Shown here: positions 27,805 to 37,935 of the stretch, one piece after another
Numbering within the stretch: position 1 is the stretch's first letter
Layout: every line of letters begins with the position of its first letter
From: Flavobacteriales bacterium
GTDB lineage: Bacteria > Bacteroidota > Bacteroidia > Flavobacteriales_F > PHOS-HE28
Length of the DNA stretch: 64,000 nucleotides
NCBI GenBank assembly: GCA_016710015.1
Contig: JADJLR010000008.1
Coordinates: 478,128-542,127 of the forward strand
Direction: 5' to 3'
Translations under genes and position numbers: made by a program
The notes under the pieces: generated by a model
Told to the model about the DNA's origin: nothing
Database searches by the model: none
What the model saw: the letters and a program-made list of their open reading frames with translations, nothing else

Positions 27805-28451
27805 CAGCTGAAGAACCACTTGCGTTGCTGATCCACGATCACTTTGATGTCCAGGTCGCGTTCCGTGACCAAGGCCTCCATTTCCGCTTTCCGTTCCGTG
27901 TCCAAAACTAACAACGCAGCGATGCACGCGACCGGTACATGGCCATGCACCAGAAATTCGGCATGCTTGCGTCGGATCCGGTCCGGCCCGTGCTCGGCGA
28001 TCCGGAAATCATAAGAGCCGATCGCCTCCCAATCCAATTGATCCATATCGCCGATCGTGGTGTATGTCTTGGAGATATTCACCTTGGCGTTGCCGTCGGT
28101 GTAAAAGTACCGGCAGCCCTTATCCAAGATGCGCTGCATGGGGCAGTGAATGAAAACAAGATCGCGTTGAGAGCGCTTCGGCAAGCCGTACTTGCCCGTG
28201 ATGATGTTGAGCAGCATGGGCGTATGCCCGCAGAAGTAGAACGGCACATACTCCCCGAGGTCGCCATAGCCTTCAATGCCCACCGGCTGTGCAGTGCGCT
28301 TGCCTACGATGTCCGGGTGACCGATGTCCACATACGCAGGATCGAATTGCGGGTGGCTCCGGTTGCATAGGCCATGTTCCAGGATATGCGCAATGTTCGC
28401 ATGATGTACCATGCGGAACAGGTTGATACGTTCTGGGACAGCGGCGGGCAT
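27804..28451 (-). CDS. darT: DarT toxin: ssDNA thymidine ADP-ribosyltransferase
   Basis: A 215-residue product matching the DarT family in length and motifs. NAD-binding features include the N-terminal RMVHHANIAHILEHG and the loop around YVPFYFCGHTPML. The catalytic Glu165 lies in RRKHAEFLVHGHV, corresponding to the essential glutamate of DarT. DarT modifies thymidines in single-stranded DNA and stalls replication, which can act as an abortive phage defence. The key residues are all present, so the toxin is probably active and the intact DarG is needed. It starts a two-gene operon. Confidence 0.93.
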   Translation of the reverse strand: MPAAVPERINLFRMVHHANIAHILEHGLCNRSHPQFDPAYVDIGHPDIVGKRTAQPVGIEGYGDLGEYVPFYFCGHTPMLLNIITGKYGLPKRSQRDLVFIHCPMQRILDKGCRYFYTDGNAKVNISKTYTTIGDMDQLDWEAIGSYDFRIAEHGPDRIRRKHAEFLVHGHVPVACIAALLVLDTERKAEMEALVTERDLDIKVIVDQQRKWFFS

Positions 28452-28559
28452 AAAGTCTAACTCTTCTGCAGTTATGCGAAGGTGAGCACTATGAAACTAG
28501 TTGGACGAACCCCATTCATCGCATGCCGGTATGGGATCGAAGACCAACTGGTCAAGCAT

Positions 28560-28873
28560 CCCGCACCATCGCGCACCAGGATGTCCAGCGCGGCCAGCAC
28601 CCCATCGTGCTGGAAGGCCGCTTCGTAGATCACCGGCGCACCGGCCGCCAGGGCCGCTTGCGTGGCCGCCAAGGCCGGTGCATAATCGTAGTGGTGTTCG
28701 GGCGTACAGTCCACCCCACCGGGAAAGCGCTGCTGCGCCAGTAGCCCCCCGGTGCCGCTGTCGAAGATGGCCTGTGTGCCTGCACCTGACGGGGGGCCGC
28801 GGCCCGGGCGGGGCCTGTGCCTCGTGGGCGCTTGCTTGCCCCGTAGGTAGGTGGATTTGGAGAGGAGGTGCAT
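28560..28873 (-). pseudogene. Truncated copy of the DUF2779 nuclease gene
   Basis: From ATG 28873 this copy encodes MHLLSKSTYLRGKQ and continues in similarity to the intact gene through GVLAALDILVRDGAG, i.e. about residues 1-108. Internal deletions remove the CPKALWLYKH stretch and with it the first iron-sulfur cysteine. The end at 28560 falls just before the catalytic EVK motif. The ribosome-binding region GAGGAGGTGCATG is also shared. It sits between darT and a divergent gene and cannot be functional. Confidence 0.8.
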
Positions 28874-28916
28874 GGGGTTGCGTTGATGATCGCGAAGCGG
28901 AACCGGGGCGTTGTAA

Positions 28917-29429
28917 ATGTCCCGATATTCGGAACAACAAAGCGCCCCCATGGAAGTAAGCAAGTCGTCCATTGCAAAGAAGCTCGGTATCACCGCCACG
29001 GTGGTCTCGCTCTTGGGCGGGAGCTTGGCGCTGTGGGAGAAGGTGAAGCCGGATGAGGAAATCGCTGACCTGAGCGGAAAATGGAGGATCGAATTGACCC
29101 CGGAAACGAGTGAGCCTACCAAATGGGTTGGGCATACTTGGGTGTTCGACGTGCACGTGACTCCGCAGGAAAACGGATTCAAAGGCACGGGCGAACAGGT
29201 GCTCTACGATGGCAAACCGCCAAACGGGTTCAACAAGTTCGTCCTTGAACCCTTCCAGCTGAAGAATGACCAGGTCGTCGCAAGCTTCAAGGTCAATATT
29301 TCGAGGGAAACGAGCGGAATGCTTCGGTTGAAGTACGACCCTGAGAAGCCGCACGCTTTGAACGGGTCCTTCTCATGGGACGCAGCAAACAAGGAAGGGG
29401 TCGCCATTGTCGAGATCAGCGGTCATTAA
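28917..29429 (+). CDS. Membrane-anchored small protein, function unknown
   Basis: A 170-residue product; a second Met 11 codons in (28950, MEVSKSS) is an alternative start. A short helix (about 22-42, KKLGITATVVSLLGGSLALW) may anchor it. The rest is a beta-rich domain starting DLSGKWRIELTPETSEPTKW, which has the look of a lipocalin-like barrel (a GKW motif followed by alternating strands), and it ends VAIVEISGH. It lies between the darTG operon and the end of the defence operon but on the opposite strand. No defence family is recognised. Confidence 0.6.
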   Translation: MSRYSEQQSAPMEVSKSSIAKKLGITATVVSLLGGSLALWEKVKPDEEIADLSGKWRIELTPETSEPTKWVGHTWVFDVHVTPQENGFKGTGEQVLYDGKPPNGFNKFVLEPFQLKNDQVVASFKVNISRETSGMLRLKYDPEKPHALNGSFSWDAANKEGVAIVEISGH

Positions 29430-29516
29430 CAACCTGGGCTTACATGACCTAGACGCTCTTGGTCACGCTTGGGCTGATGACAAATGGTAGGCAGAAAACG
29501 TAACCTAGGTAAGGTC

Positions 29517-32500
29517 TTACTTGTTTGGATTCAACATAGACATATGCTTCGATAGAAGCGCTGACTTGTCCTTATTATGAACTGTCTGGAACAGACCGAT
29601 CTTGTCCTTCAGAGAAAGGATCAGATCATCCGGATGGGCACAGTACCATTTATAGAATTTCAATGGATCATCGAGGAAATGACTCTTAGCTGGCTTTAAA
29701 ACCTCACTTGTGCCTAGCTTGATCGGATACTCAAAGCCATCTCTCTTCTTCCGGTATTCTTCATTCTGACCGGCGATCGACCCAAGACCCTATAGGAGTC
29801 AGCCGATCCAACTGGAATTTATGGGCATCTCGGGCGCGTGCAAGTACCACGGGTCTACCTCGATCCATTGGCCGATCGACCTCGTCACGACTTCACCGCC
29901 GACAGAAAGTGTAATGAGGTCTTTCGCAGAGTACTTGCGCCCGGCAAGGGGAGGAAAGGAAATTGGCGTTTGACCACTACGCTCCCTTGGGCCTGTGGAG
30001 GTGGTTTGCGTTTCTATTCTAGGCAACTGATCAATAATGTTGATGGCCAATTGCGGGTCTTCACCAGGGTAATGTTCAAGCAGCTCGTCCACCTCTTTTC
30101 CGAGAAAATAATCCTCAACGAAGTTCCACCTCTCCTCATCTGACATTTCTCGCAAGAAGAAATGCTTGAATATATCGACGCTGACATGGTGCCGGCGATG
30201 CACGTCCTCCAGGAGAATGTTCGAATAATTTGGGTTCCGGGAATCGTAGATGACCTTGCGAGGGTCATTCAATCGAACAAAGACCATCGGTGCCTCCCCA
30301 CCTACGATCTCGACCAGCCCTACTTCGGCCATTTCCAACAGATAGCCGAGGCGCATAAGGCGATCGTCACTTCCGCTTTCACGTCCGGCGTAGCGCACAT
30401 ACTCTTCGCGCACATCAGCGAACACCTTCTGGAACAGCTTCCGGATCGAAAGGAACTCACTTGCGTAGCGGTTGCCGAAAACACTGTATTCAGCAGCACC
30501 GGGTTCCGCGCTATGCCTTCGGTGTAGAAATGCGTCAGCGTCCTTCAGCTGGGCAGGTGTGGCTTTGGCGCTCCCGTACATGGCTAGCAAGCGCTGGGCG
30601 ATGCTCTTGGCGCGTCGACCTTCAATGCCATTCGCCGAAAGGTGTTTCGTCAGCTCCTCTTCCTTGAAGAAGCCTTTCTGTTGTGAGAAGAACCGGACCA
30701 CCTTCTCCAAGAAGAGCTTGAACTGATCTGTGGCCCAATTGAGGTCGCCGGTCAACTTGAAAGTGAACTTCAGCTGAGGCACCACCGATGAAGAATTGAC
30801 ACCGAACAACTCCCTGCGGAAGAACCTGGACTTCACCATGGGGAAGCTTTGCTCTCTAAAGCGTCGTTTCCAGAGGTGGTCCAGGTCGATCTCAACATAA
30901 CGGTAGGCTGCGCTCCACCACCGGATTGATAGTGTAACTCAGTGGCTGCGAAACCATACTAACGAAGGAAGGCATCGGCATGCTCCCGATCCACCCTTGC
31001 AAAGACCCGGGTGAACAGTTTCTTGGGCCGAGCGATGATGACGTTGAACCGCGATTGATCACGTAGTCCCGCTCGATCATCATCAGTGCCGTCATCACCT
31101 TCTGGCCCATGTCAAGTGCATCGGGGAAGATGTTTGCGAAGTCGTCCACAGAGAAGAGGAGGTTCTTGGACTTCTCGCGCTGGTAGACCTTGGCCAGCTT
31201 ATCGAGAACACCGCGCAGCTCCCAAGGCTTCACGGAGGATATCCCGTGCAGGACGTTCATGTACCGGACGTCGCGCGCGGAGAAGTTGATCACGGCGTAG
31301 CCCTCAATATCGGGGTCCCGTGCTATGCGCCCGATCTCTTGAATGTAGTCCGCAAGTTGACCGGAGGGAGCGTGGTGATACACCACCTGGATGTCCTTGA
31401 TGTCGATGCCCATCCCGAAGGCCTTGGTAGCGAGCATGAGTCGGCGAGAGCCGGAGAGGAATTCGTCGAAGTAGTGTCCCTTTGAGATAGCATCCAAGCT
31501 CCCGTAGTATAGGCTGGTCATCCCTTTCTCGCGGTCTTCAAGAGATTCGTGGACCTGCCGGATCTGTTTCACGTAAGGCGCATAGACCAGGGTCTTGAAC
31601 TCCGTCTTTGCGAGGACGGCCTGACTGAACTTGGCCGTCTGTTTGATCTTGAAGCTATCCAAGCCTTTATCAGGGCTGGGTTCCCTGCCGTTGATGAAGT
31701 GGATGTCGTTTCGTTTTACGCTCCCGATGAAGTAGATGGGACTTTTCAGGTACAAGCTGTCCATGCAATCAAAGACCATGTCATTCGCACCGCCATAGAC
31801 GGCTGTTGCCGTGCACGCAACAATGACGAAATCGTGGCCGCTGTACTTGCGGATCTTCCTGAGGTGATTGCCGAGGAACCAATAATCGACCCTGAAGTCA
31901 CGGCCCCAAGTGGTAACCAAGTGGGCCTCATCGATGATCACTAGGCCGAGTTTGCGTTCGCCAATGAAATGGCTCACATCGTACGATAGTAAAAGCTCGG
32001 GAGACAAGTAGACCATGTCGATCTCACCGGCCTTTACTTGTTCGATCACTCTTTCGCATCGACCAGGCTCAATTCACTGTTGAGGTATGCGACTTTTCGG
32101 AAGCCGCGGTCCCGGACGATGGCCTGGACCTGGTCCTTCATCAAGGCGATCAGCGGTGAAATGACCAAGGTGATCTGACTTTGCCCGGATAGTTGGAATG
32201 CTGGCGCCTGGAACAACAGTGATTTGCCTGCCCCTGTCGGTGCGGTGATGAAGATGTCGCGATAGTCCTCTTGTTCGCTGCGTTAGCGCACTGGTTCAGA
32301 ATATGGGCCACGATCGCATCCTGTCCGATCGAAGTGATACGCTTGGAACTCTCGGGTTCCGCGTAAAGCGATCGACGGAATTGAGCATCCGGACCCCAAT
32401 ACTGCTTTAGCAAGGCCGTGAGCTTCTCGTTGGGTCCGCTGGACAGCCGCGACCTGGTCGCCGATGTAGAATTGTACCGCCCCACCTGATGCCCGGAAAC

Positions 32501-33214
32501 ATGCATTATTGAGGCATAGCGTTGCACTTAGCCGGGGAAAGAGAGGGTTGCGCGGAGAGAGCCTCAACACAGAGTTGCGGCCTTTCCCTGTTTTGATGAG
32601 CCTGGTTTAGGATGAGGTCGATCGAAGTGCTGTCTGATTCGATCTCCACGAAGCGTGGATGCTCCTTTTGCTTGGCCTCTGTCAGTGCGGTTGAAGCTGT
32701 GAACAGTGGGGTGCTTTGCACCTGTTCAGGCAGTGAGACGTATTTCACATAAATAGATCCTTCAACACTCACCACCTGTGCATAGCTGTTCAACGGTGCA
32801 TTAAGGATCTGTTCATCATCCACTTCACTATCGGTGGTCGGTGTGCTTCTGACCGAATAAGGATAGAGGGCGCGGAGATTATCCTCAACAATGATGATGT
32901 TGTCCTTGATAGGCTCGAAGGAGGATGTCTCTATTGCATACGCGAGCTGCTCGAAAAGGATGAAGTGCCCGGCCGAGGGGCTGATGAAGCTCCTTGTAGA
33001 TCGCTCTCTTGTTCAATTCGATGGCCTCCGGATCTAAGTAGCCTGATGCATCGAGAGGGCTGAGGTATATGTCGAACGAATTCCCGGCAAAGAGTTCTGG
33101 TTGAAACCCTTTGTAGACGATGACCTTGCCTTGTTCCTGGTGATCCCGAACCAGTTTATTGAGAGCGGCTTGATACGAGGAGAGTAAGTTCATTTCCAGT
33201 GATTTTCCGACCAT
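29517..33214 (-). CDS. RecQ-like SF2 helicase, last gene of the defence operon (several frameshifts)
   Basis: One protein of about 1,230 residues, now split over at least five frames. An N-terminal region (about 1-300) starts MVGKSLEMNLLSSYQAALNK and has no family I know. The helicase core has Walker A APTGAGKSLLF (near 325), DEAH in LVIIDEAHLVTTWG (near 425), and RecQ motifs V/VI in GMGIDIKDIQVVYHHAPS and YIQEIGRIARD. A long C-terminal region ends at the TAA at 29517; it continues past the apparent stop at 29799 as GQNEEYRKKRDGFEYPIKLG. Frameshifts lie near 32970, 32560, 32280, 32050, 31030 and 29800. The gene starts 20 bases after hsdR. A helicase acting with restriction or as its own defence is inferred. 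Confidence 0.75.
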
Positions 33215-33234
33215 GAAGTCGCTTGGTGTGACAT

Positions 33235-36200
33235 TCAGCGTTTTTCAGCCCCACCCACCCCATACGTCTGCTGAAAAACACTATCCCCCAACCACCGCTT
33301 GAACCCTTCATTATCGCTGAACTGCTTGAAGAGCCTGGGTCTCGTCCTTCATCAGGCCGATCATCACGCGCAGCAGGGCCTTGTCCATTTCGATGCGCGC
33401 GTTCTGCTTGTCGCTATTCTGCATCGCGTTCTGGTAAGCGGTATCGGCGGCGACGGCGGCGGGGATCTCCTTGGTGAGGCGCTCTGCGATGCGGTCCTTA
33501 TCCTCCCAGGGGATGTTGCCCCATGCTTCGTTGAAGACCTTGATGATGTTGCTGAGGCGGTCCAGTTCGGGTTCCGGTTTGCGACCTCCGGAGCCTTCAG
33601 AGGAGGGCTCGATCACGGTGTCCGCATCGGGGAGTGCGATGGACTGCATGGCCTTCTTCTCCACTCGATAGCTATCCATGTCGATGGCTTCGAGGATACC
33701 GCGCGACAAGTCCTCCTCTTGCGGTGCGGGGAGCTTGGGGATCAAGAAATTCAAGAAGATGCTCAGTTTCTCCCAGTCGGGTTTGGCGTAGGGCAGCACG
33801 CTGCTGAGGAAGGCGTAGGTGCGCGTGAAGGCTTTCGCTTTGCCTTTGAAATCGATCTGTCCGTCCTCGTCGAGGTCGGCGATGTAGCGGGCTACGCAGG
33901 CGTCGAGGGCTGGATCCAGTTGGTCACGATCCACGCCTGCGAGGTACTTGTGGACGAAGTCGTCGATGATGGTATCGCTGTACAGTTGGTGCCGGTCCAA
34001 GTCGTTCTTCAGGTCGTTCAGCTTGTTGGGGTCGGTGCCTTTGCTGAGGATGGTGGTGCGGTAGAAATCGGCGAAGGAGCGCTCGATGGTCTCGGTGTCG
34101 TTCATGAAGTCCAGCACGAACACGTCGTGCTTCTTCGGGTGTGCGCGGTTCAATCGGCTCAACGTCTGCACGGCCTTGATGCCGGCCAGCGTCTTGTCCA
34201 CGTACATGGTGTGGAGCAGGGGCTGGTCGTAGCCGGTCTGGAATTTGTCCGCACAGATCAGGAAGCGGTACGGATCCGTTTCCACCATCTCTTCGATCTT
34301 GTTGCTGGGGAAGCCATTCAGCGAGGCCTCGGTCATCTTCTGTCCGTCCACTTCCTTCTCACCGCTGAACGCGATGATGGGCCGGTGCGGGCTCTGCGTT
34401 CCAGCAGGTAAGCGTTGAAGGCCTGGAAGTATTGAATGGCGCGGTCGATGCCGTTGGTGACCACCATGGCGCGGGCTTCGCCCCCCAGCTTGTTCTGCGC
34501 CAGCACCTGTTCGTGGAAGTGGTCCACCATGATCTCGGCCTTCATGCGGATGGCGTGCTCGTGCCCTTCCACATAGCGGCGCAGTTTCTTCTTGGCGCGT
34601 TTGGTGTCGAACTCGGGGTCCTCCTCCACCTTCTTCACCAGCTTGTAGTAGCTGTCCACCGGGGTGTAGTACTTCAGCACGTCCATGATGAAGCCTTCCT
34701 GGATGGCCTGCTTCATGGTGTAGGTGTGGAAGGGCTTGTACTTCTTCTCTTCACCCACCATGACCGGTTCGCCGAAGATTTCCAGCGTTTTGCCCTTGGG
34801 TGTGGCGGTGAAGGCGAAGTAGCTGGCGTTGGGCAGCAGCTTGCGGCTGGCGATGATGCGGTTGATCACATCCTCCTGTGTTTCGTCCTCTTCCGCTTCG
34901 ATGCCGCTGAGCGCCGTGCTCATGGCCGCCGTGGCCTTGCCGCCCTGGCTGCTGTGCGCCTCGTCGATGATGATGGCGAAGCGGTTGTCCTTGTGCGCGC
35001 TGCCGATCTCGTCCAGGATGAAGGGGAACTTCTGGACAGTGGTGATGATGATCTTCTTGCCTTCGCCGATGTATTTGCGCAGGTCGCCGCTCTTGTCCGC
35101 ATGGCCCACGGTGCTGCCCACCTGCATGAACTGCCGGATGGTCTGGTTGATCTGCGTATCGAGGTTGCGGCGGTCGGTGACCACGATGATGCTGTCGAAG
35201 TGCGTGCGACCGTTCGCTTGCAGGCCGGTGAGCTGGTGCGCCAACCACGCGATGCTGTTGCTCTTGCCGCTGCCTGCGCTGTGCTGGATCAAGTAGCGCT
35301 TGCCCGCGCCGTTGTCGTTGGCATCGGCCAGCAACTTGCGCACCACGTCCAATTGGTGGTAGCGCGGGAAGATCTGCGTCTGTTTCTTGCGGCCCGTCTT
35401 CGGGTCCTTGAACTCCACCACCTGCGCGTAGTTCTCCAGGATGTTGGAGAGGCTGAGCGGGGTGAGCACGCGCTTCCAGAGGTAGTCGGTCTTCAGGCCC
35501 AGCGGGTTCGGTGGATTGCCCGCGCCATCGTCGTGGCCTTGGTCGAAGGGCAGGAACCAACTGGCCTTGCCTTTCAGTTCGGTGCAGAATTTCACTTGCG
35601 CATCGTCCACGGCGAAGTGCACCACGCAGCGGCCGAACTGGAAGAGCAGTTCCTTGGGGTCGCGGTCGCGCTTATACTGCTCCACGGCATCCTCCACCGT
35701 TTGCTTGGTGAGGCTGTTCTTCAGCTCGAAGGTGGCGATGGGCAGGCCGTTGAGGAAGAGGCAGAGGTCCAGCGAGAGCTTGGTGTTGTCCGTGCTGAAG
35801 TGCAGTTGACGGGTCACGCTGAAGCGGTTTTCGGCATACTGCTTCTGTGCGGTCTTGTTGCCCAACGAGGGCGTGGGGTAGTACAGGTCGATGTGCAGCG
35901 GACCATCGTCGAGGCCTTTGCGCAGCACGTGGATCACGCCCTCCTTGGCGATCACGCCTTGCAGGCGGGCCAGGAAGGTGCGGCGGCGGTGGCTGTCGGT
36001 GGCCAGGTCCAGTTCTTCGGCGATCCGGGGCTGGGTGGCCTCCAGGAAGAGGCGCAGTTGGCGCAGGTCCACGGCGTGGGCCTTGTCGTAATCGGCACTG
36101 TGGCTGGGGATCCAGCACTGGCCATAGGCCGCTTGCGGATCGGCCGCGCCAGCGGAATGGTCATTGGCTTCTTGGCCGTTCGGCTTCGTGGTCAGTTGGG

Positions 36201-36246
36201 CCACGATCAGGCTTTCGAGGCCTTTTTCGCTGGTGTCTGTTGCCAT
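33235..36246 (-). CDS. hsdR: Type I restriction enzyme R subunit (frameshifted)
   Basis: The motor and nuclease subunit of a type I restriction-modification system, about 1,000 residues. The N-terminal PD-(D/E)XK nuclease has a GLPIATFELKNS motif near 165-175. The helicase has Walker A HSAGSGKS (about 322-328) and motif II IIIDEAHSSQGGK, followed by CADKFQTGYDQP and RLNRAHPKK. One indel near 34385 (after AYLLERR; the true continuation reads SPHRPIIAFSGEKEVDGQKM) splits the frame. A second near 33340 hides the real C-terminus, FSDNEGFKRWLGDSVFQQTYG, ending at 33235. Whether these are errors or real inactivation needs raw reads. The gene lies 3 bases after the DUF4411 gene. Confidence 0.9.
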
Positions 36247-36249
36247 CGG

Positions 36250-36744
36250 TCAGCGGTCCAGGATGAATTTGGCCTTGAGGTCGTTCAGCATTTCGAAGGT
36301 GGTCACGGTCTTTACATCAAAGGCATCGCAGACGGTCGGGATCTTGATGCGCTTCTTGCTTTCTGAACGCACCTCGTGCGTGACCACAATATGGCTGTGC
36401 GCCTTCGCGTAGGCGATCAGCTGCACATCTACCGAGCCATTGAAGTCCCGCTTTGCGGCTCCGGTGAAATGCGTGTTAGCGTTGGCCCATGCTGTTAGAC
36501 CGGCGATGAGCGCATTCGCGTTCGCATCCATCGGCATGAACAGGGACCCGATCCTGGCCAAGCCCCACGTGTTCAACTCACCGCCCCAGGGCTCCAATTC
36601 CAAAGTGGCAATGGGTTCGATGCTCAACACATTGCCAGCCTCGGCCTCTTTATCCAGCCAGTCCCAGAATGCTGGGCAAATGTCGAAACCATAATAATGG
36701 TTCCGGGCCTGTATGAAGGTGTTGGCATCCAGGCAAAAGGCCAT
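36250..36744 (-). CDS. DUF4411 PIN-like toxin
   Basis: A 164-residue protein of the DUF4411 family, a PIN-domain relative. The opening MAFCLDANTFIQARNHYYGF carries the first acidic residue (Asp6), and the phrase DICPAFWDWLD is highly characteristic. Later acidic residues lie in SVDVQLIAYAK. PIN-like toxins cleave RNA. It overlaps the preceding XRE-ImmA/IrrE gene by one base (TAATG); this antitoxin-like/toxin order is common for DUF4411 and often found inside type I restriction loci. It is intact and stands between hsdS and hsdR. Confidence 0.85.
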   Translation of the reverse strand: MAFCLDANTFIQARNHYYGFDICPAFWDWLDKEAEAGNVLSIEPIATLELEPWGGELNTWGLARIGSLFMPMDANANALIAGLTAWANANTHFTGAAKRDFNGSVDVQLIAYAKAHSHIVVTHEVRSESKKRIKIPTVCDAFDVKTVTTFEMLNDLKAKFILDR

Positions 36745-37910
36745 TACCTCAGGTTGAGTTCATGTGCCAAGCCATCGAAGGCCTTTGTGCTCTTCAGCCC
36801 CAAGAGTTTGAAGGCTTCCCGGTAGGGCGTTTCGCCAACCAACGTGCTGGCCACCAGTGCCCGTGTGAAACGCTTGCTTGCACGCGATTGCTGGGTCGCG
36901 TAGAAATCGCCCCCGCTCTTCTTCTCATCCTTCCTCTTCTGCTTGATCGCTGCGAACAGGGCCTTTAACTGCGCCACCCGCTGATTGAATTCTTGCTGGC
37001 CCATGAGGTCCAGATCGCGCAGGCGGCGTAGCATCACCATGTTGCTCACCTTGAAGTAGCGGACCAAAGCCACCACGGGGTCTTGCTGGTGCTTGTAGGC
37101 CAGCCATGCATGGCGCAACTCCTCTGCTGGTACCAGTGCTTCTGCTGCTACTTGATTGCAGAAGCGTTCCGTCCGGTGGTCGGATGAATAGGTATCCTTC
37201 AGGTTGCTCACTCCGGAGGCCTTCAGGAAAATATGCACCACTTCGTGCATCAGGGTGAACATCTGTGCCCCCAAGAAGTCCGTGCTGTTGATGAAGATGA
37301 GCGGTGCGTATTCATCGGCCAATGCGAATCCACGGAACTCATCCGTGGACAAGGTCCGGTTGTTGTTACTGCCCACAACACCGCTGCGCATCACGAGGAT
37401 ATCATGCTCTTCCACCCGGCTGGTCATGGTGCGTAAGGCTTCCTCCCAGTTCTTCGCTTTGCTGCGGAGTTCTGTTCCGAGGTGCAGTGTGGCCCGGATA
37501 TGAGCCGCTGCTGCCAACACAGGCATGGCATGCGAGATGCTGCCAACGAAAGGCAAGGCCTCGAACCCTTCGCGTATCAGGTGGTCCCTGTACCAATCCT
37601 GCCGCAGGATGGCCAGATCGAGCGTGTCGATCAGCTCCACGCTGGGACCGCCCACGCCTTTATCATCCAGCGTTCGGAAGTCCGGTATGTCCAATTTCTC
37701 TTCTGGCGGTGACTGCAGGAAGAGGTATCCATAGGGTGCATGGGTCTTGTCGGCGAGGCGTTGCGCCCAATCGGCCTTGATCTTTCCGGAATCTTCCCAT
37801 TCCTCCACACGCTTCACCACCAAACCCATCTTTTGGGCAAGGTCATCCCGAGTGAGCCGCGCGCGTTCGCGTGCCCATTGCAACAGGTCCGGGTTGAGGG
37901 TGAGTTCCAT
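36744..37910 (-). CDS. XRE-family regulator fused to ImmA/IrrE metallopeptidase
   Basis: A 388-residue protein. An N-terminal helix-turn-helix (about 10-60, RARLTRDDLAQKMGLVVKRVEEWE) binds DNA. A zinc peptidase domain follows with the HExxH motif at 222-226 (LMHEVVHIFLK) and a downstream glutamate-containing helix (RFCNQVAAEALVP). Proteins of this kind act as antitoxin-repressors of DUF4411 or other PIN toxins, and some cleave repressors upon stress. It precedes the DUF4411 toxin with a one-base overlap. It is intact and 25 bases downstream of the reconstructed hsdS stop. Confidence 0.88.
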   Translation of the reverse strand: MELTLNPDLLQWARERARLTRDDLAQKMGLVVKRVEEWEDSGKIKADWAQRLADKTHAPYGYLFLQSPPEEKLDIPDFRTLDDKGVGGPSVELIDTLDLAILRQDWYRDHLIREGFEALPFVGSISHAMPVLAAAAHIRATLHLGTELRSKAKNWEEALRTMTSRVEEHDILVMRSGVVGSNNNRTLSTDEFRGFALADEYAPLIFINSTDFLGAQMFTLMHEVVHIFLKASGVSNLKDTYSSDHRTERFCNQVAAEALVPAEELRHAWLAYKHQQDPVVALVRYFKVSNMVMLRRLRDLDLMGQQEFNQRVAQLKALFAAIKQKRKDEKKSGGDFYATQQSRASKRFTRALVASTLVGETPYREAFKLLGLKSTKAFDGLAHELNLR

Positions 37911-37935
37911 TACACGTATCTCCTACAAAGTTCGA

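Noticed and set aside
36744..36744. Frameshift between the ImmA/IrrE and DUF4411 genes
   Set aside because: The one-base overlap TAATG is a normal coupled stop-start; both proteins have proper ends.
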